Source: QQWI01 sp964522015 | Lineage (GTDB): Bacteria > Bacillota > Clostridia > Peptostreptococcales > Acidaminobacteraceae | Length of the DNA: 61,537 bases | NCBI GenBank assembly: GCA_964522015.1 | Contig: CAZFST010000029.1 | Span: forward strand, 1-61,537 | Reading direction: 5' to 3' | Shown here: in pieces, positions 25,757 to 33,729 of the stretch | Layout: every line of letters begins with the position of its first letter | Position numbering within the stretch: the stretch's first letter is position 1 | Position numbers and translations under genes: made by a program | Notes under the pieces: model-generated | Seen by the model: the letters and a program-made list of their open reading frames with translations, nothing else | Told to the model about the DNA's origin: nothing | Database searches by the model: none

Positions 25757-26686
25757 ATGCCAGGCTTCGGTTTTATTATTTTCGTAGTATTAGCTGTGTT
25801 TATACTAGTGGTATTTGTTAGTAATATCCGGATTGTACCCCAATCCAATGCTTATGTAATTGAGAGACTTGGTACCTACCAAGCAGCGTGGAATGTTGGT
25901 TTTCATATGACAATCCCATTTATCGACATTATCCGATTGAAAATTTCTTTGAAAGAACAAGTAGCAGATTTTGTGCCTCAAGCGGTGATTACAAAAGATA
26001 ACGTGTCCATGACCATCGATACAGTTGTTTACTATCAAGTTACTGATCCAAAATTATTTACCTATGGTGTTCAGAGACCTTTAAACGCCATTGAGCTACT
26101 CACTGCAACTACCCTAAGAAATATTATCGGTCAATTGGAACTTGATGAATCTTTGACATCAAGAGATGTGATTAATTCGCAAATGCGTGTTATTTTGGAC
26201 GAAGCCACTGACCCATGGGGCATTAAAGTCAACCGTGTAGAAGTTAAGAACATAGTGCCTCCTAAAGATATCTTAGAGGCCATGGAAAAACAAATGCGTG
26301 CAGAGCGTGAAAGACGCCGAGCAATTCTTGAAGCAGAAGGTGAAAAACAAGCTGCTATTCTAACGGCTGAAGGTCAACGGGCAGCCCGTATTCTTGAAGC
26401 AGAGGGTGAAAAACAGTCTGCCATCCTGGCTGCAGAAGGTCAAAAGGAAGCTGCAATTAGAGTTGCAGAAGGGCAAGCGGATGCAATCCGGTCCATTCAG
26501 AAGGCAACAGCTGATGGTATAGCCTTTATCAAAGCTTCAGACCCAAGTCAAGCGGTATTGACACTTAAGAGTTTTGAAGCACTGGCTAAAGTGGCTGATG
26601 GTCAAGCGACTAAGATCATTATCCCATCTGAACTTCAAAACGTGGCATCCTTAGTAGCAAGCGTCACTGAACTGGCCAGAAAATAG
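25757..26686 (+). CDS. SPFH/band 7 protein (stomatin/paraslipin type)
   Basis: 309 residues. An N-terminal membrane segment (about 5-25) is followed by RIVPQSNAYVIERLGTYQAAW and the whole SPFH domain (to about residue 190, with WGIKVNRVEVKNIVPP). A coiled-coil then forms from repeated xAEGEKQAAIL-like units (about 195-245), with a C-terminal segment after it. Such proteins oligomerise on the membrane and scaffold protease or signalling complexes. AAGGAGG precedes ATG 25757. It forms a two-gene operon with NfeD. Confidence 0.93.
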   Translation: MPGFGFIIFVVLAVFILVVFVSNIRIVPQSNAYVIERLGTYQAAWNVGFHMTIPFIDIIRLKISLKEQVADFVPQAVITKDNVSMTIDTVVYYQVTDPKLFTYGVQRPLNAIELLTATTLRNIIGQLELDESLTSRDVINSQMRVILDEATDPWGIKVNRVEVKNIVPPKDILEAMEKQMRAERERRRAILEAEGEKQAAILTAEGQRAARILEAEGEKQSAILAAEGQKEAAIRVAEGQADAIRSIQKATADGIAFIKASDPSQAVLTLKSFEALAKVADGQATKIIIPSELQNVASLVASVTELARK

Positions 26687-26780
26687 AGTCTTGAATCAAC
26701 AGACTGAAAACTGTAAACAGATATAAGATAGTCGGTAAAAGATAAGAGGTAAAAGATAATCAGTAAAAGATAAAACACAA

Positions 26781-26824
26781 AACGCCAAAGGAGAAGACTC
26801 GCTGAGTCTTCTCCTTTGGCGTTT
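26781..26824 (+). terminator. 20-bp perfect hairpin after the SPFH gene
   Basis: The left arm 26781-26800 and the right arm 26804-26823 are exact complements with a 3-base loop (GCT). There is only GTTTATATT after it, so it is a weak intrinsic terminator by T-tract but a very stable hairpin. Just before it lie three imperfect copies of GTAAAAGATAA (about 26735-26773). Confidence 0.65.
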
Positions 26825-26897
26825 ATATTATTGAGAAATTTTGGTTTTTATAATGCTTTGTTTTGACACCAAACCAGGATTGATTTAATATCAAATC

Positions 26898-27332
26898 TTA
26901 GTCGAATTCAACCACCTTGTTTGAGATGGGGCTGGATAAGATAATGGATGTATTTGTTTTTGCATGTTGTTTGATCTCATCAATTAAGGATTCTAGGGCC
27001 GTAATATCATCCACCAGGACTCTGATAATCAGGCTGTCGCCACCGGTTACATGGTGACATTCCACTATGAGATCGCTTTTGGTAGCAAACTCAAGAAAGT
27101 TGTGGTAGTTTTCTGAGGGCATGCTGATATCGATAAAGGCACTGATGGTTTTTCCGAGTTTTGAGAAATCAATCACCGCTCGGTAGCTGGAAATAATGCC
27201 GTTGTCTTCCATCTTTTTCACTCGTTCCGATACTGCAGGGGCAGTGAGTCCCACGTTATGTCCTAAATCTTTCATTGAGATGCGACCGCTATGTTGCAGG
27301 ATTTCAAGTATTCTGTAGTCAGTATTATCCAC
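26898..27332 (-). CDS. Lrp/AsnC-family transcriptional regulator
   Basis: GTG 27332 is chosen because AGGGGGA precedes it; the open frame runs further upstream to 27395. 144 residues. The N-terminal HTH has MKDLGHNVGLTAPAVSERVKKMEDNGII. The C-terminal RAM domain has IDISMPSENYHNFLEF, CHHVTGGDSLIIRVLVDD and IDEIKQHAKTNTSIILS. Lrp-type proteins sense amino acids, octamerise and bend DNA. The gene is divergent from the TIM-barrel gene at 27540, which it may regulate. A role in the nearby arginine or lysine pathways is possible but not shown. Confidence 0.93.
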   Translation of the reverse strand: MDNTDYRILEILQHSGRISMKDLGHNVGLTAPAVSERVKKMEDNGIISSYRAVIDFSKLGKTISAFIDISMPSENYHNFLEFATKSDLIVECHHVTGGDSLIIRVLVDDITALESLIDEIKQHAKTNTSIILSSPISNKVVEFD

Positions 27333-27539
27333 GGAAATTCCCCCTAGACGCCCTAGAAAATTGGATAGAATCATGACTATCCATATGTATGCCACCTTTG
27401 ATGACTTTCTTCATTGTACCTTATAAAATAGGAAAATGCTACTTTCACTTTAACAAGTGATGATAAACTATGATAGAGCTATGGTATAGTATATCATAAG
27501 TGAGAAGACACACAAATCATGGCTATCGGAGGGGTTGAA

Positions 27540-28376
27540 ATGAATATTGGCATAAACGTGATGCATATTTCGCCTGAAAGAGCCTTGGCACTAGGGTGTA
27601 AGCATTTAGAAGTCTGTTTGATGTGGCAGGGAAATCCTGAGGCCTCGCTTCAAAAAACCCTGGAGGTCTTGCAGGGGATTGAAGCGCTAAATTATTCTGT
27701 GCATTTGCCAGTGGTGTTAAATGATTACCCTTATAGCGTGTTCTCGTCGTTTTTCTTAGATGAGGATGATCAGCGTCGGGAAGCTGCATTTCAATTGATT
27801 GCGGCCAATCTTGAAGCCCTTAAAGGGTTTAAGCCTGCTTTCTTTGTCTCTCATTTCGCTGGTATCTATCAGATCCAGCCTGAATCACTTGCGAGGGAAC
27901 GTCTAATGACGGCACTCCAGAGTCTGAACGACCTATGTAAACATTACAATGTCACATTACTACTTGAGTATTTCGGATTGAACTCAAATTTATGTACCCT
28001 TGAACAGTGGTCTAAGATTTGTGAGTTTGATCATTTAGGGATATTGGTGGATACAGGACATTTGTATTTTAGTTGTCAAATTCATGGTTTTGATTATCGG
28101 GAAATGTTGCTAGGGTTTTCGAAAATAGCCAGCGCTTACCATGTGTGGAATACCCATTTTGAACCTGGGGTTTATGAGAACTCTCTGAGTTATCAGCAAT
28201 ATCATCATCTGGTGCCCCTGGCGAATCAGACCCGGGAAACAGGGTTTGCCATTGATATGGCAGACACCATGGCAATTTTAAAAGCCACAGGGAAGCCTGT
28301 GATTATTGAGGCGTCGATTTTATATGGTGAACCAATGTGTTTGGAGACTAGCATTTGTCAGTGGGGTGCATTTTGA
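27540..28376 (+). CDS. TIM-barrel sugar-phosphate isomerase / AP-endonuclease-2-like protein
   Basis: ATG 27540 follows ATCGGAGGGG. 278 residues. The beta-alpha repeats and metal-site segments (VHLPVVLNDYP, FFVSHFAG, LLLEYFGLN, GILVDTGHLYFS, PVIIEASIL) are those of the xylose-isomerase-like barrel, in which His, Glu and Asp bind a divalent metal. The substrate is unknown and no sugar genes are adjacent. It is divergent from the Lrp-type regulator. Confidence 0.75.
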   Translation: MNIGINVMHISPERALALGCKHLEVCLMWQGNPEASLQKTLEVLQGIEALNYSVHLPVVLNDYPYSVFSSFFLDEDDQRREAAFQLIAANLEALKGFKPAFFVSHFAGIYQIQPESLARERLMTALQSLNDLCKHYNVTLLLEYFGLNSNLCTLEQWSKICEFDHLGILVDTGHLYFSCQIHGFDYREMLLGFSKIASAYHVWNTHFEPGVYENSLSYQQYHHLVPLANQTRETGFAIDMADTMAILKATGKPVIIEASILYGEPMCLETSICQWGAF

Positions 28377-28410
28377 AAGATTCGAGTTTGGTAAAAATAA
28401 TTGATGGGTT

Positions 28411-28650
28411 CTATTTTGATAGGTTTTGGAGAGCCTCAAAGGCCTTGATATCATAACCCACGGCAAAATAACCCTTGTGAAGCACCACGGGCATGAAGAT
28501 AATCTTGTGAAACTTGAACCAATCATGCCAATACTCAGCATTTTCGTCCATTTCTAAGTCTACATAATCAACAGAAACGGCTTTTTCTTTAAAATAATCT
28601 AATGTTTTAATGGTTTCAAGTGAATACGCTTTTCCAATAACCTGCCACAT
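28411..28650 (-). CDS. Glutaredoxin-like protein lacking the active-site cysteines
   Basis: ATG 28650 is chosen because GAAGGAGG precedes it. 79 residues in a thioredoxin-fold pattern: beta (MWQVIGKAY), helix (SLETIKTLDYFKEK), beta (VSVDYVDLEMDE), helix, then the cis-Pro strand MPVVLHKGYFAVGYDIKAFEAL. The CPYC motif expected near residue 8 reads AYSL and the protein has no cysteine, so it cannot do classical disulfide exchange. It may be a binding or regulatory protein. Its neighbour on the other strand is a cysteine-rich metal-binding protein. Confidence 0.6.
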   Translation of the reverse strand: MWQVIGKAYSLETIKTLDYFKEKAVSVDYVDLEMDENAEYWHDWFKFHKIIFMPVVLHKGYFAVGYDIKAFEALQNLSK

Positions 28651-28779
28651 AATGGACCTCCTTCGGGATGTTGCGCCCTCTCTATGGAAGCACGGGCGGG
28701 GGGGAGTTGTCAATACTTAAAGGATTTAGCGATTATCTGACGATGGCTAAAAATGAAAAATACGAAAAGAGGTATAGGA

Positions 28780-29469
28780 ATGAAATTAACAATTAGTAGC
28801 TTTGCTTTTGAAAGTGCTTTAGAGCGGTTTAGACAACAAAATGATGGTGGTCAATTGAACGCACTTTATGACACAATTCCATCTGGCCACTGCGATAGTT
28901 GCGGTGCCTGCTGTTATGACAATGTGCCCCTCAGTGCAGCGGAATTTTTGGCCCTGGTAGATCATTTAGAAAAACAGGGTGATGGAGCCCTTGAAAAAGC
29001 CATTGAAGGTGTAGCCTCTTGGTACCGTTATCAGTTCAAACGGGCGCAGCCCTGTGTGTTTTTAGATCAGAACAAATGTACTGTTTATCCAGTTAGGCCA
29101 TTGGTCTGTCGACTTTTTGGGCACCAAAGTGCAGAGGAACAAGCCCGCAGAGTTCCCATTGTTCTTGAGCAAAATGCTCAACTGGCAAAGGCTCTAAAGG
29201 AAAGTTACAATATTACAGTGGCAAAAGCGGTTGTTGATCATGTCATTCGCCAATGTGATTTTAAGCCAGATGGTATTTTTGATAAAGCGTCTCAAGATAG
29301 TTTGTTTGATCAGGTGCAGATGGTGGATACGCCCTATTATCAAGAGGGTCATTTAGCCCTGGATTACATCAACTTATCTTTGGTGGAATGGTTTGTTCTA
29401 GCCTATTTAGAGGAAGATGAGCTATTGGATTTAGTGCTGTCAGAAAAAGATGAAAAAACAGAAATCTAA
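28780..29469 (+). CDS. YkgJ-type Fe-S/zinc cluster protein
   Basis: ATG 28780 is preferred to ATG 28753, as AGAGG is well placed. 229 residues. CDSCGACC (residues about 37-44) is the CxxCxxCC signature, followed by CVFLDQNKCTVYPVRPLVCRLFGH, the second cysteine cluster of the YkgJ/FliB-N family. The cysteines probably hold a metal or Fe-S cluster; the function is unknown. The C-terminal half is helical and acidic and is not recognised. Confidence 0.8.
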   Translation: MKLTISSFAFESALERFRQQNDGGQLNALYDTIPSGHCDSCGACCYDNVPLSAAEFLALVDHLEKQGDGALEKAIEGVASWYRYQFKRAQPCVFLDQNKCTVYPVRPLVCRLFGHQSAEEQARRVPIVLEQNAQLAKALKESYNITVAKAVVDHVIRQCDFKPDGIFDKASQDSLFDQVQMVDTPYYQEGHLALDYINLSLVEWFVLAYLEEDELLDLVLSEKDEKTEI

Positions 29470-29579
29470 GACTTTTTCAAAACGTATTGACAAGAAAATG
29501 AAGATTGGGTATAATGTTGACTTTTGGCCATTTTGATGATATCCTATTAGAGGTGTCTAGAAAAGGTGGGTGATTCGCT

Positions 29580-29852
29580 TTGGCAACTAAAGAAACGTTG
29601 ACTCAGATTCGAAGAAACATTGAAGCATGCGTCGGTAAAAAAGTTGTTCTGCGCACGGATAAAGGGCGCAAAAAAGTTAAACAGCACGAAGGTATTTTGG
29701 TAGAAGCTTATCCAAGTGTATTCGTTGTCGTTATCGACGATGGTCTATGCTCATCCCGTAAGATTTCTTACAGCTATTCCGATGTATTGACGGATTGCGT
29801 TGAAGTCAGCCTATGGTCAAGTGAGAGTAACGTCACATTGAACATCAGTTAA
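29580..29852 (+). CDS. veg: Veg protein
   Basis: 90 residues starting with TTG 29580 after AAGGTGGGTG. TLTQIRRNIEACVGKKVVLR and GRKKVKQHEGILVEAYPSVFVV, then SYSYSDVLTDCVEV, match Veg, a highly expressed small beta-barrel protein of Firmicutes linked in Bacillus to biofilm control and spore outgrowth. In many relatives veg sits next to ispE; here ispE is 8 kb away with the arginine pathway and other genes between. The end of the gene is imperfectly duplicated just downstream. Confidence 0.93.
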   Translation: MATKETLTQIRRNIEACVGKKVVLRTDKGRKKVKQHEGILVEAYPSVFVVVIDDGLCSSRKISYSYSDVLTDCVEVSLWSSESNVTLNIS

Positions 29853-29905
29853 TATTTTGCGAAAGTAACATTGCAGTGAATATCAGTTAAATGTTCCAAT
29901 TATCG

Positions 29906-29937
29906 AATTAGGCCTAGCCTAATTTTTTTTTTTTTTT
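29906..29937 (+). terminator. veg terminator with long T-tract
   Basis: AATTAGGC-cta-GCCTAATT followed by 15 Ts. In the 356-base gap 29853-30208 this is followed by the arcA control region. Confidence 0.9.
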
Positions 29938-29980
29938 GTACTTAATATTATGCTTTTCCATAAATATTCATACACTGTCA

Positions 29981-29994
29981 AGAAAACGTTTTCT
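29981..29994. promoter_or_regulatory. cre-like palindrome upstream of arcA
   Basis: AGAAAACGTTTTCT is a perfect palindrome and matches the cre consensus at all but the two outermost bases. It suggests CcpA control of arginine catabolism. Confidence 0.5.
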
Positions 29995-30048
29995 AAAAGT
30001 AAGTGGGTTTAGCAAGTGCTCGAAAACAAATGACACAATATGGGATAA

Positions 30049-30069
30049 TATTCATACAATGAATATTCA
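30049..30069. promoter_or_regulatory. ARG box (ArgR/AhrC operator) upstream of arcA
   Basis: TATTCA (30049), TGAATA (30060) and the overlapping TATTCA (30064) form inverted ARG-box half-sites; TGAATATTCA is a perfect palindrome. A lone half-site TATTCA is at 29965. The site lies about 50-70 bases upstream of the -35 box, suiting activation by ArgR with arginine. Confidence 0.7.
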
Positions 30070-30120
30070 GAATAATAGAAGTTCGTGACATTCGCCTGAA
30101 ACGACTGAAAAAACTAGTGC

Positions 30121-30149
30121 TTGATTGATGTTCCCTAGATGTGTATACT
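30121..30149 (+). promoter_or_regulatory. arcA promoter
   Basis: TTGATT (30121-30126), 17 bases, TATACT (30144-30149). The leader is about 53 bases long. Confidence 0.75.
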
Positions 30150-30208
30150 TTAGTTGTAAGTGATCAGCGTGCATAAAATACAATTAATTCCCATTTAGAG
30201 GTGTGTAT

Positions 30209-31441
30209 ATGTCTAGTACGACAGGGATACAGGTTTTTTCTGAGATTGGACGTCTCAAAAAAGTATTATTACATCGTCCGGGGAAAGAAATCGAAAATTT
30301 AACACCAGATTTAATGGAACGCTTACTCTTTGATGATATTCCGTATTTGGAAGTCGCACGACAAGAGCATGATGCATTCGCGGATATTTTTAGAGCGAAT
30401 GGTGTTGAGGTCGTCTACCTGGAAGACCTTGCTGCTGAAGCGATTGCTGACATAGAAGTCAAAAGAGCCTTTATCAAAGAATACTTAAGTGAATGTAAGA
30501 TTGCAAGCGAGGGCTTGTCAAAGCAAGTGGAAGATTTCTTTTGGAGCTTTGATGATAATCGGGCCATGATTGATAAGATGATGGAAGGTATTCGTAAAGA
30601 TGAAATTACGGAATACCCCAAAAATAATCTGGCCGATATGGTAGCTGCTTCTTATCCTTTTATTGTGGACCCAATGCCAAATCTCTATTTTACAAGAGAT
30701 CCTTTCTCGTCAATCGGTACAGGTATTTCCCTGAATCACATGAGAACAGTGACCCGCAATAGAGAGACAATCTTTGCAAAGTACATTTTCAATCACCATC
30801 CAGATTTCATAGATAAACAAATTCCAAGATGGTATGATCGTGATTTGGAGCATTCCATAGAAGGTGGCGATCAACTGGTTTTATCAGATAAGGTTGTTGC
30901 GATTGGGGTTTCTGAACGGACAGATGCAGCTGCTGTTGACGAGTTTGCAAATCGAATTTTCCAAGATGGGCAACCATTTGAAGTGATTTTGGCATTTGAT
31001 ATTCCTAAAAAACGTGCTTTTATGCATTTGGATACGGTTTTCACCATGGTGGACTATAATAAATTCACCATACACCCAGAAATTGAGGGGCCGTTAACGG
31101 TTTATTCCATTAGAAAAGGGAAAGAGGGCAAGCGAGATATTACCCTTGAGACCTTGGAATTACACGAGATTCTTGCTAAGTACCTAGAGGTTGAATCCGT
31201 AGAATTAATCCGCTGTGGCGGGGGCAGTCCAATCGATGCCGGCCGTGAACAGTGGAACGATGGTTCAAATACTTTGGCCATTGCACCTGGTGAGGTGATT
31301 GTTTACTCAAGAAACCATGTGACCAATCGCTTGCTTGAGAAGGCAGGGATCAAGCTTCATATCATGCCATCCAGTGAATTATCACGGGGCCGTGGTGGTC
31401 CAAGGTGTATGTCAATGCCCCTTATTCGAGAGATGCTTTAA
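30209..31441 (+). CDS. arcA: Arginine deiminase
   Basis: Hydrolyses L-arginine to citrulline and ammonia, the first step of the ATP-yielding arginine deiminase pathway. 410 residues, full length; ATG 30209 follows TAGAGGTG. Catalytic landmarks: DPMPNLYFTRDPFSSIG (Asp of the guanidinium site), the HSIEGGDQL block, FMHLDTVFT (catalytic His), and the nucleophile Cys in RGRGGPRCMSMPL near the end. The next two genes complete the pathway in order. An ARG box, a cre-like site and a sigma-A promoter precede it. No arginine/ornithine antiporter gene (arcD) is in the cluster. Confidence 0.97.
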   Translation: MSSTTGIQVFSEIGRLKKVLLHRPGKEIENLTPDLMERLLFDDIPYLEVARQEHDAFADIFRANGVEVVYLEDLAAEAIADIEVKRAFIKEYLSECKIASEGLSKQVEDFFWSFDDNRAMIDKMMEGIRKDEITEYPKNNLADMVAASYPFIVDPMPNLYFTRDPFSSIGTGISLNHMRTVTRNRETIFAKYIFNHHPDFIDKQIPRWYDRDLEHSIEGGDQLVLSDKVVAIGVSERTDAAAVDEFANRIFQDGQPFEVILAFDIPKKRAFMHLDTVFTMVDYNKFTIHPEIEGPLTVYSIRKGKEGKRDITLETLELHEILAKYLEVESVELIRCGGGSPIDAGREQWNDGSNTLAIAPGEVIVYSRNHVTNRLLEKAGIKLHIMPSSELSRGRGGPRCMSMPLIREML

Positions 31442-31494
31442 ATTAGAGGTTATGTTACACTATTAATGTCTTGTCCTGTACCTTAAAAGTGCAG

Positions 31495-31503
31495 TGATAT
31501 AAT
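31495..31503 (+). promoter_or_regulatory. Extended -10 promoter before argF
   Basis: TGATATAAT, an extended -10 without a well-spaced -35, in the 102-base gap between arcA and argF. It could give extra transcription of the two downstream genes. Confidence 0.45.
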
Positions 31504-31543
31504 AATTTTGGCGATTGCCATTGAACATTCAGGAGGTTACACT

Positions 31544-32536
31544 ATGCCATTGAATTTGAGAAACAGACACCTTTTAACACTTAAGCATTTTACACCAGAA
31601 GAAATCAAGTACTTACTCAAGTTATCTGCTGACCTAAAGGCAAAAAAACGTGCGGGTATCCGTGGCAATTTGCTAGAAGGCAAAAACATCGTTTTATTGT
31701 TTGACAAAGCGTCTACAAGAACTCGTTGTGCCTTTGAAGTTGCTTGTTTTGACGAAGGTGCTAACGTTACTTTCTTGACAAACAGCCAAATGGGTAAAAA
31801 GGAATCTATCGAAGATACTGCTAAAGTTCTTGGTCGTTTCTACGATGGTATTGAATTCCGTGGTTTTGAGCAATCGACTGTTGAAGAATTGGCTAAACAT
31901 GCAGGGGTTCCTGTTTGGAATGGCTTGACTGATATGTACCACCCAACACAAATCCTTGCTGACTTCTTGACAGTCACTGAGCACGTGTTTAAGCCACTTA
32001 ACAAAATCAAATTTGTTTATGCTGGTGATGCTAGAAATAACATGGGTAATTCATTAATGATCGGCGCTACAAAAATGGGTATGCACTTTGTTGCCCTTGC
32101 TCCTAAAGAGTTGTTCCCAGATGCAGCACTTGTTGCTGAAATGAGAGAATTAGCTAAAGAAACTGGCGCAATCATCGAATTGACTGAAAATGTTGATGAT
32201 GTTAAAGGCGCAGACGTTGTTTACACTGACGTTTGGGTTTCTATGGGCGAAGAGCACATGTTTGAAGAGCGTATCAAGCAATTGATGCCTTACCAAGTTA
32301 ACATGGACATGATCAAGAAAACTGAAAATGACGATGTAATCTTTATGCACTGCCTACCTGCATTCCACGATAGAATGACAGCAGTAGGCGAAGAAATCTT
32401 TGCTAAATTTGGCATTGATGCAATGGAAGTTACAGATGAAGTTTTCAGAAGCAAGCACTCTGTTGTGTTTGACGAAGCTGAAAACAGAATGCACACCATC
32501 AAAGCGGTTATGGTTGCGACTATCGGTAATATCTAA
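31544..32536 (+). CDS. argF: Ornithine carbamoyltransferase (catabolic)
   Basis: Converts citrulline and phosphate to ornithine and carbamoyl phosphate. ATG 31544 is chosen for the AGGAGG upstream; the frame extends back to 31508. 330 residues. Carbamoyl-phosphate site FDKASTRTRCAF (STRTR); HPTQILADFLT; ornithine loop near DVWVSMGEE; and FMHCLPAFHD (HCLP) with the family Cys. All substrate-binding motifs are intact. Often named arcB in this context. Confidence 0.97.
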   Translation: MPLNLRNRHLLTLKHFTPEEIKYLLKLSADLKAKKRAGIRGNLLEGKNIVLLFDKASTRTRCAFEVACFDEGANVTFLTNSQMGKKESIEDTAKVLGRFYDGIEFRGFEQSTVEELAKHAGVPVWNGLTDMYHPTQILADFLTVTEHVFKPLNKIKFVYAGDARNNMGNSLMIGATKMGMHFVALAPKELFPDAALVAEMRELAKETGAIIELTENVDDVKGADVVYTDVWVSMGEEHMFEERIKQLMPYQVNMDMIKKTENDDVIFMHCLPAFHDRMTAVGEEIFAKFGIDAMEVTDEVFRSKHSVVFDEAENRMHTIKAVMVATIGNI

Positions 32537-32590
32537 GAAGAATCTTAGAACTATTTATGAACAAACTTATGATCTAGTGACAATTTCATA

Positions 32591-32624
32591 GAAATAGCGC
32601 TACCGTACGTCGGGGCGCTATTTC
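32591..32624 (+). other. Hairpin between argF and arcC
   Basis: GAAATAGCGC (32591-32600) and GCGCTATTTC (32615-32624) form a perfect 10-bp stem with no T-tract. It is more likely an mRNA processing or partial attenuation element than a full stop. Confidence 0.5.
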
Positions 32625-32656
32625 TTGCTCAAAAATCGACTATAGAGGTGCTAAAA

Positions 32657-33598
32657 ATGGTAGCTAAAGATAAAATTGTAGTTGCTTTAGGTGGAAATGC
32701 CCTTGGTAATTCACCAGAAGAGCAGTTGGAACTTGTAAAAAACACGGCTAAGCCAATCGTTGATTTGATTGAAGCTGGCCATGAAGTCATCCTTGCCCAT
32801 GGTAATGGCCCACAGGTTGGCATGATCAATTTAGCAATGTCAACATCAGCAAACTCAGAAGCGAAAACACCTGAAATGCCATTCCCAGAGTGTGGCGCAA
32901 TGAGCCAAGGTTATATTGGTTACCATTTGCAAAATGCAATTCGTGAAGAACTGAATAATCGAGGTCTTAGTATTCCAGTTTCAACAATCATCACACAGGT
33001 GATTGTTGATAAAAACGACAAAGCTTTTCAAAACCCAACTAAGCCAATCGGTGCCTTCTACTCTGAAGAACAGGCTAAAATGTTGACAGAAACTAAAGGC
33101 TACCACATGAAAGAAGATGCTGGCCGCGGTTATAGACGTGTTGTTGCGTCTCCACTTCCTGTGGATGTGGTTGAAAAAGAAACTGTCATGGCTCTTGTTG
33201 AAAAAGGTCATGTGGTCATTACAGTTGGCGGTGGCGGTATTCCAGTTGTTCAAGAAGGCAATCGTTTGATTGGTGTTCCAGCTGTTATCGATAAGGATTT
33301 TGCCAGCGCAAAATTAGCTGAAATCCTAGATGCTGACTACTTGATTATCTTAACGGCAGTGGATCAAGTGGCCATCAACTATGGTAAAGAAAATGAAAAA
33401 TGGTTGGCTACACTTTCCATGGAAGAGTGCAATCAATATATTGCTGAAGGCCATTTTGCCCCAGGTTCAATGCTACCTAAAGTTCAGGCAGCTATGACAT
33501 TTGCAGGTTCTAAACCAGGCAGAAAAGCCTTGATTACTTCTCTTGAAAAAGCAGAGGCTGGTATCGAAGGCAAAACGGGTACGTTGATTCAATCTTAA
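32657..33598 (+). CDS. arcC: Carbamate kinase
   Basis: Transfers phosphate from carbamoyl phosphate to ADP, the ATP-yielding step. ATG 32657 follows AGAGGTG. 313 residues, full length: VVALGGNAL at the N-terminus, AHGNGPQVG, the ECGAMSQGYIGY insert specific to carbamate kinases, DAGRGYRRVVASP, VGGGGIPVV, and KVQAAMTFA near the end. It is the last gene of the arc unit. Confidence 0.97.
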   Translation: MVAKDKIVVALGGNALGNSPEEQLELVKNTAKPIVDLIEAGHEVILAHGNGPQVGMINLAMSTSANSEAKTPEMPFPECGAMSQGYIGYHLQNAIREELNNRGLSIPVSTIITQVIVDKNDKAFQNPTKPIGAFYSEEQAKMLTETKGYHMKEDAGRGYRRVVASPLPVDVVEKETVMALVEKGHVVITVGGGGIPVVQEGNRLIGVPAVIDKDFASAKLAEILDADYLIILTAVDQVAINYGKENEKWLATLSMEECNQYIAEGHFAPGSMLPKVQAAMTFAGSKPGRKALITSLEKAEAGIEGKTGTLIQS

Positions 33599-33661
33599 AA
33601 GGCTGTCTATGGGTATCATAAAAGTTAATTATGACTATTATCTTCAACAATCAAGCATTAT

Positions 33662-33688
33662 AAGGGCTAGCACACTGTGCTAGCCCTT
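33662..33688. terminator. Palindromic terminator between arcC and the GGDEF gene
   Basis: AAGGGCTAGCACA and TGTGCTAGCCCTT are exact complements about one base. It is followed by TTGCTGTTTTG and is placed to serve both convergent genes. Confidence 0.7.
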
Positions 33689-33729
33689 TGCTGTTTTGGG
33701 TGATTTTCAGTTTTGGTGTTGGGTTTGCT

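Noticed and set aside
31471..31503. TTGTCC (31471) as the -35 box for the TATAAT at 31498
   Set aside because: The spacer would be 21 bases, too long; only the extended -10 is kept.
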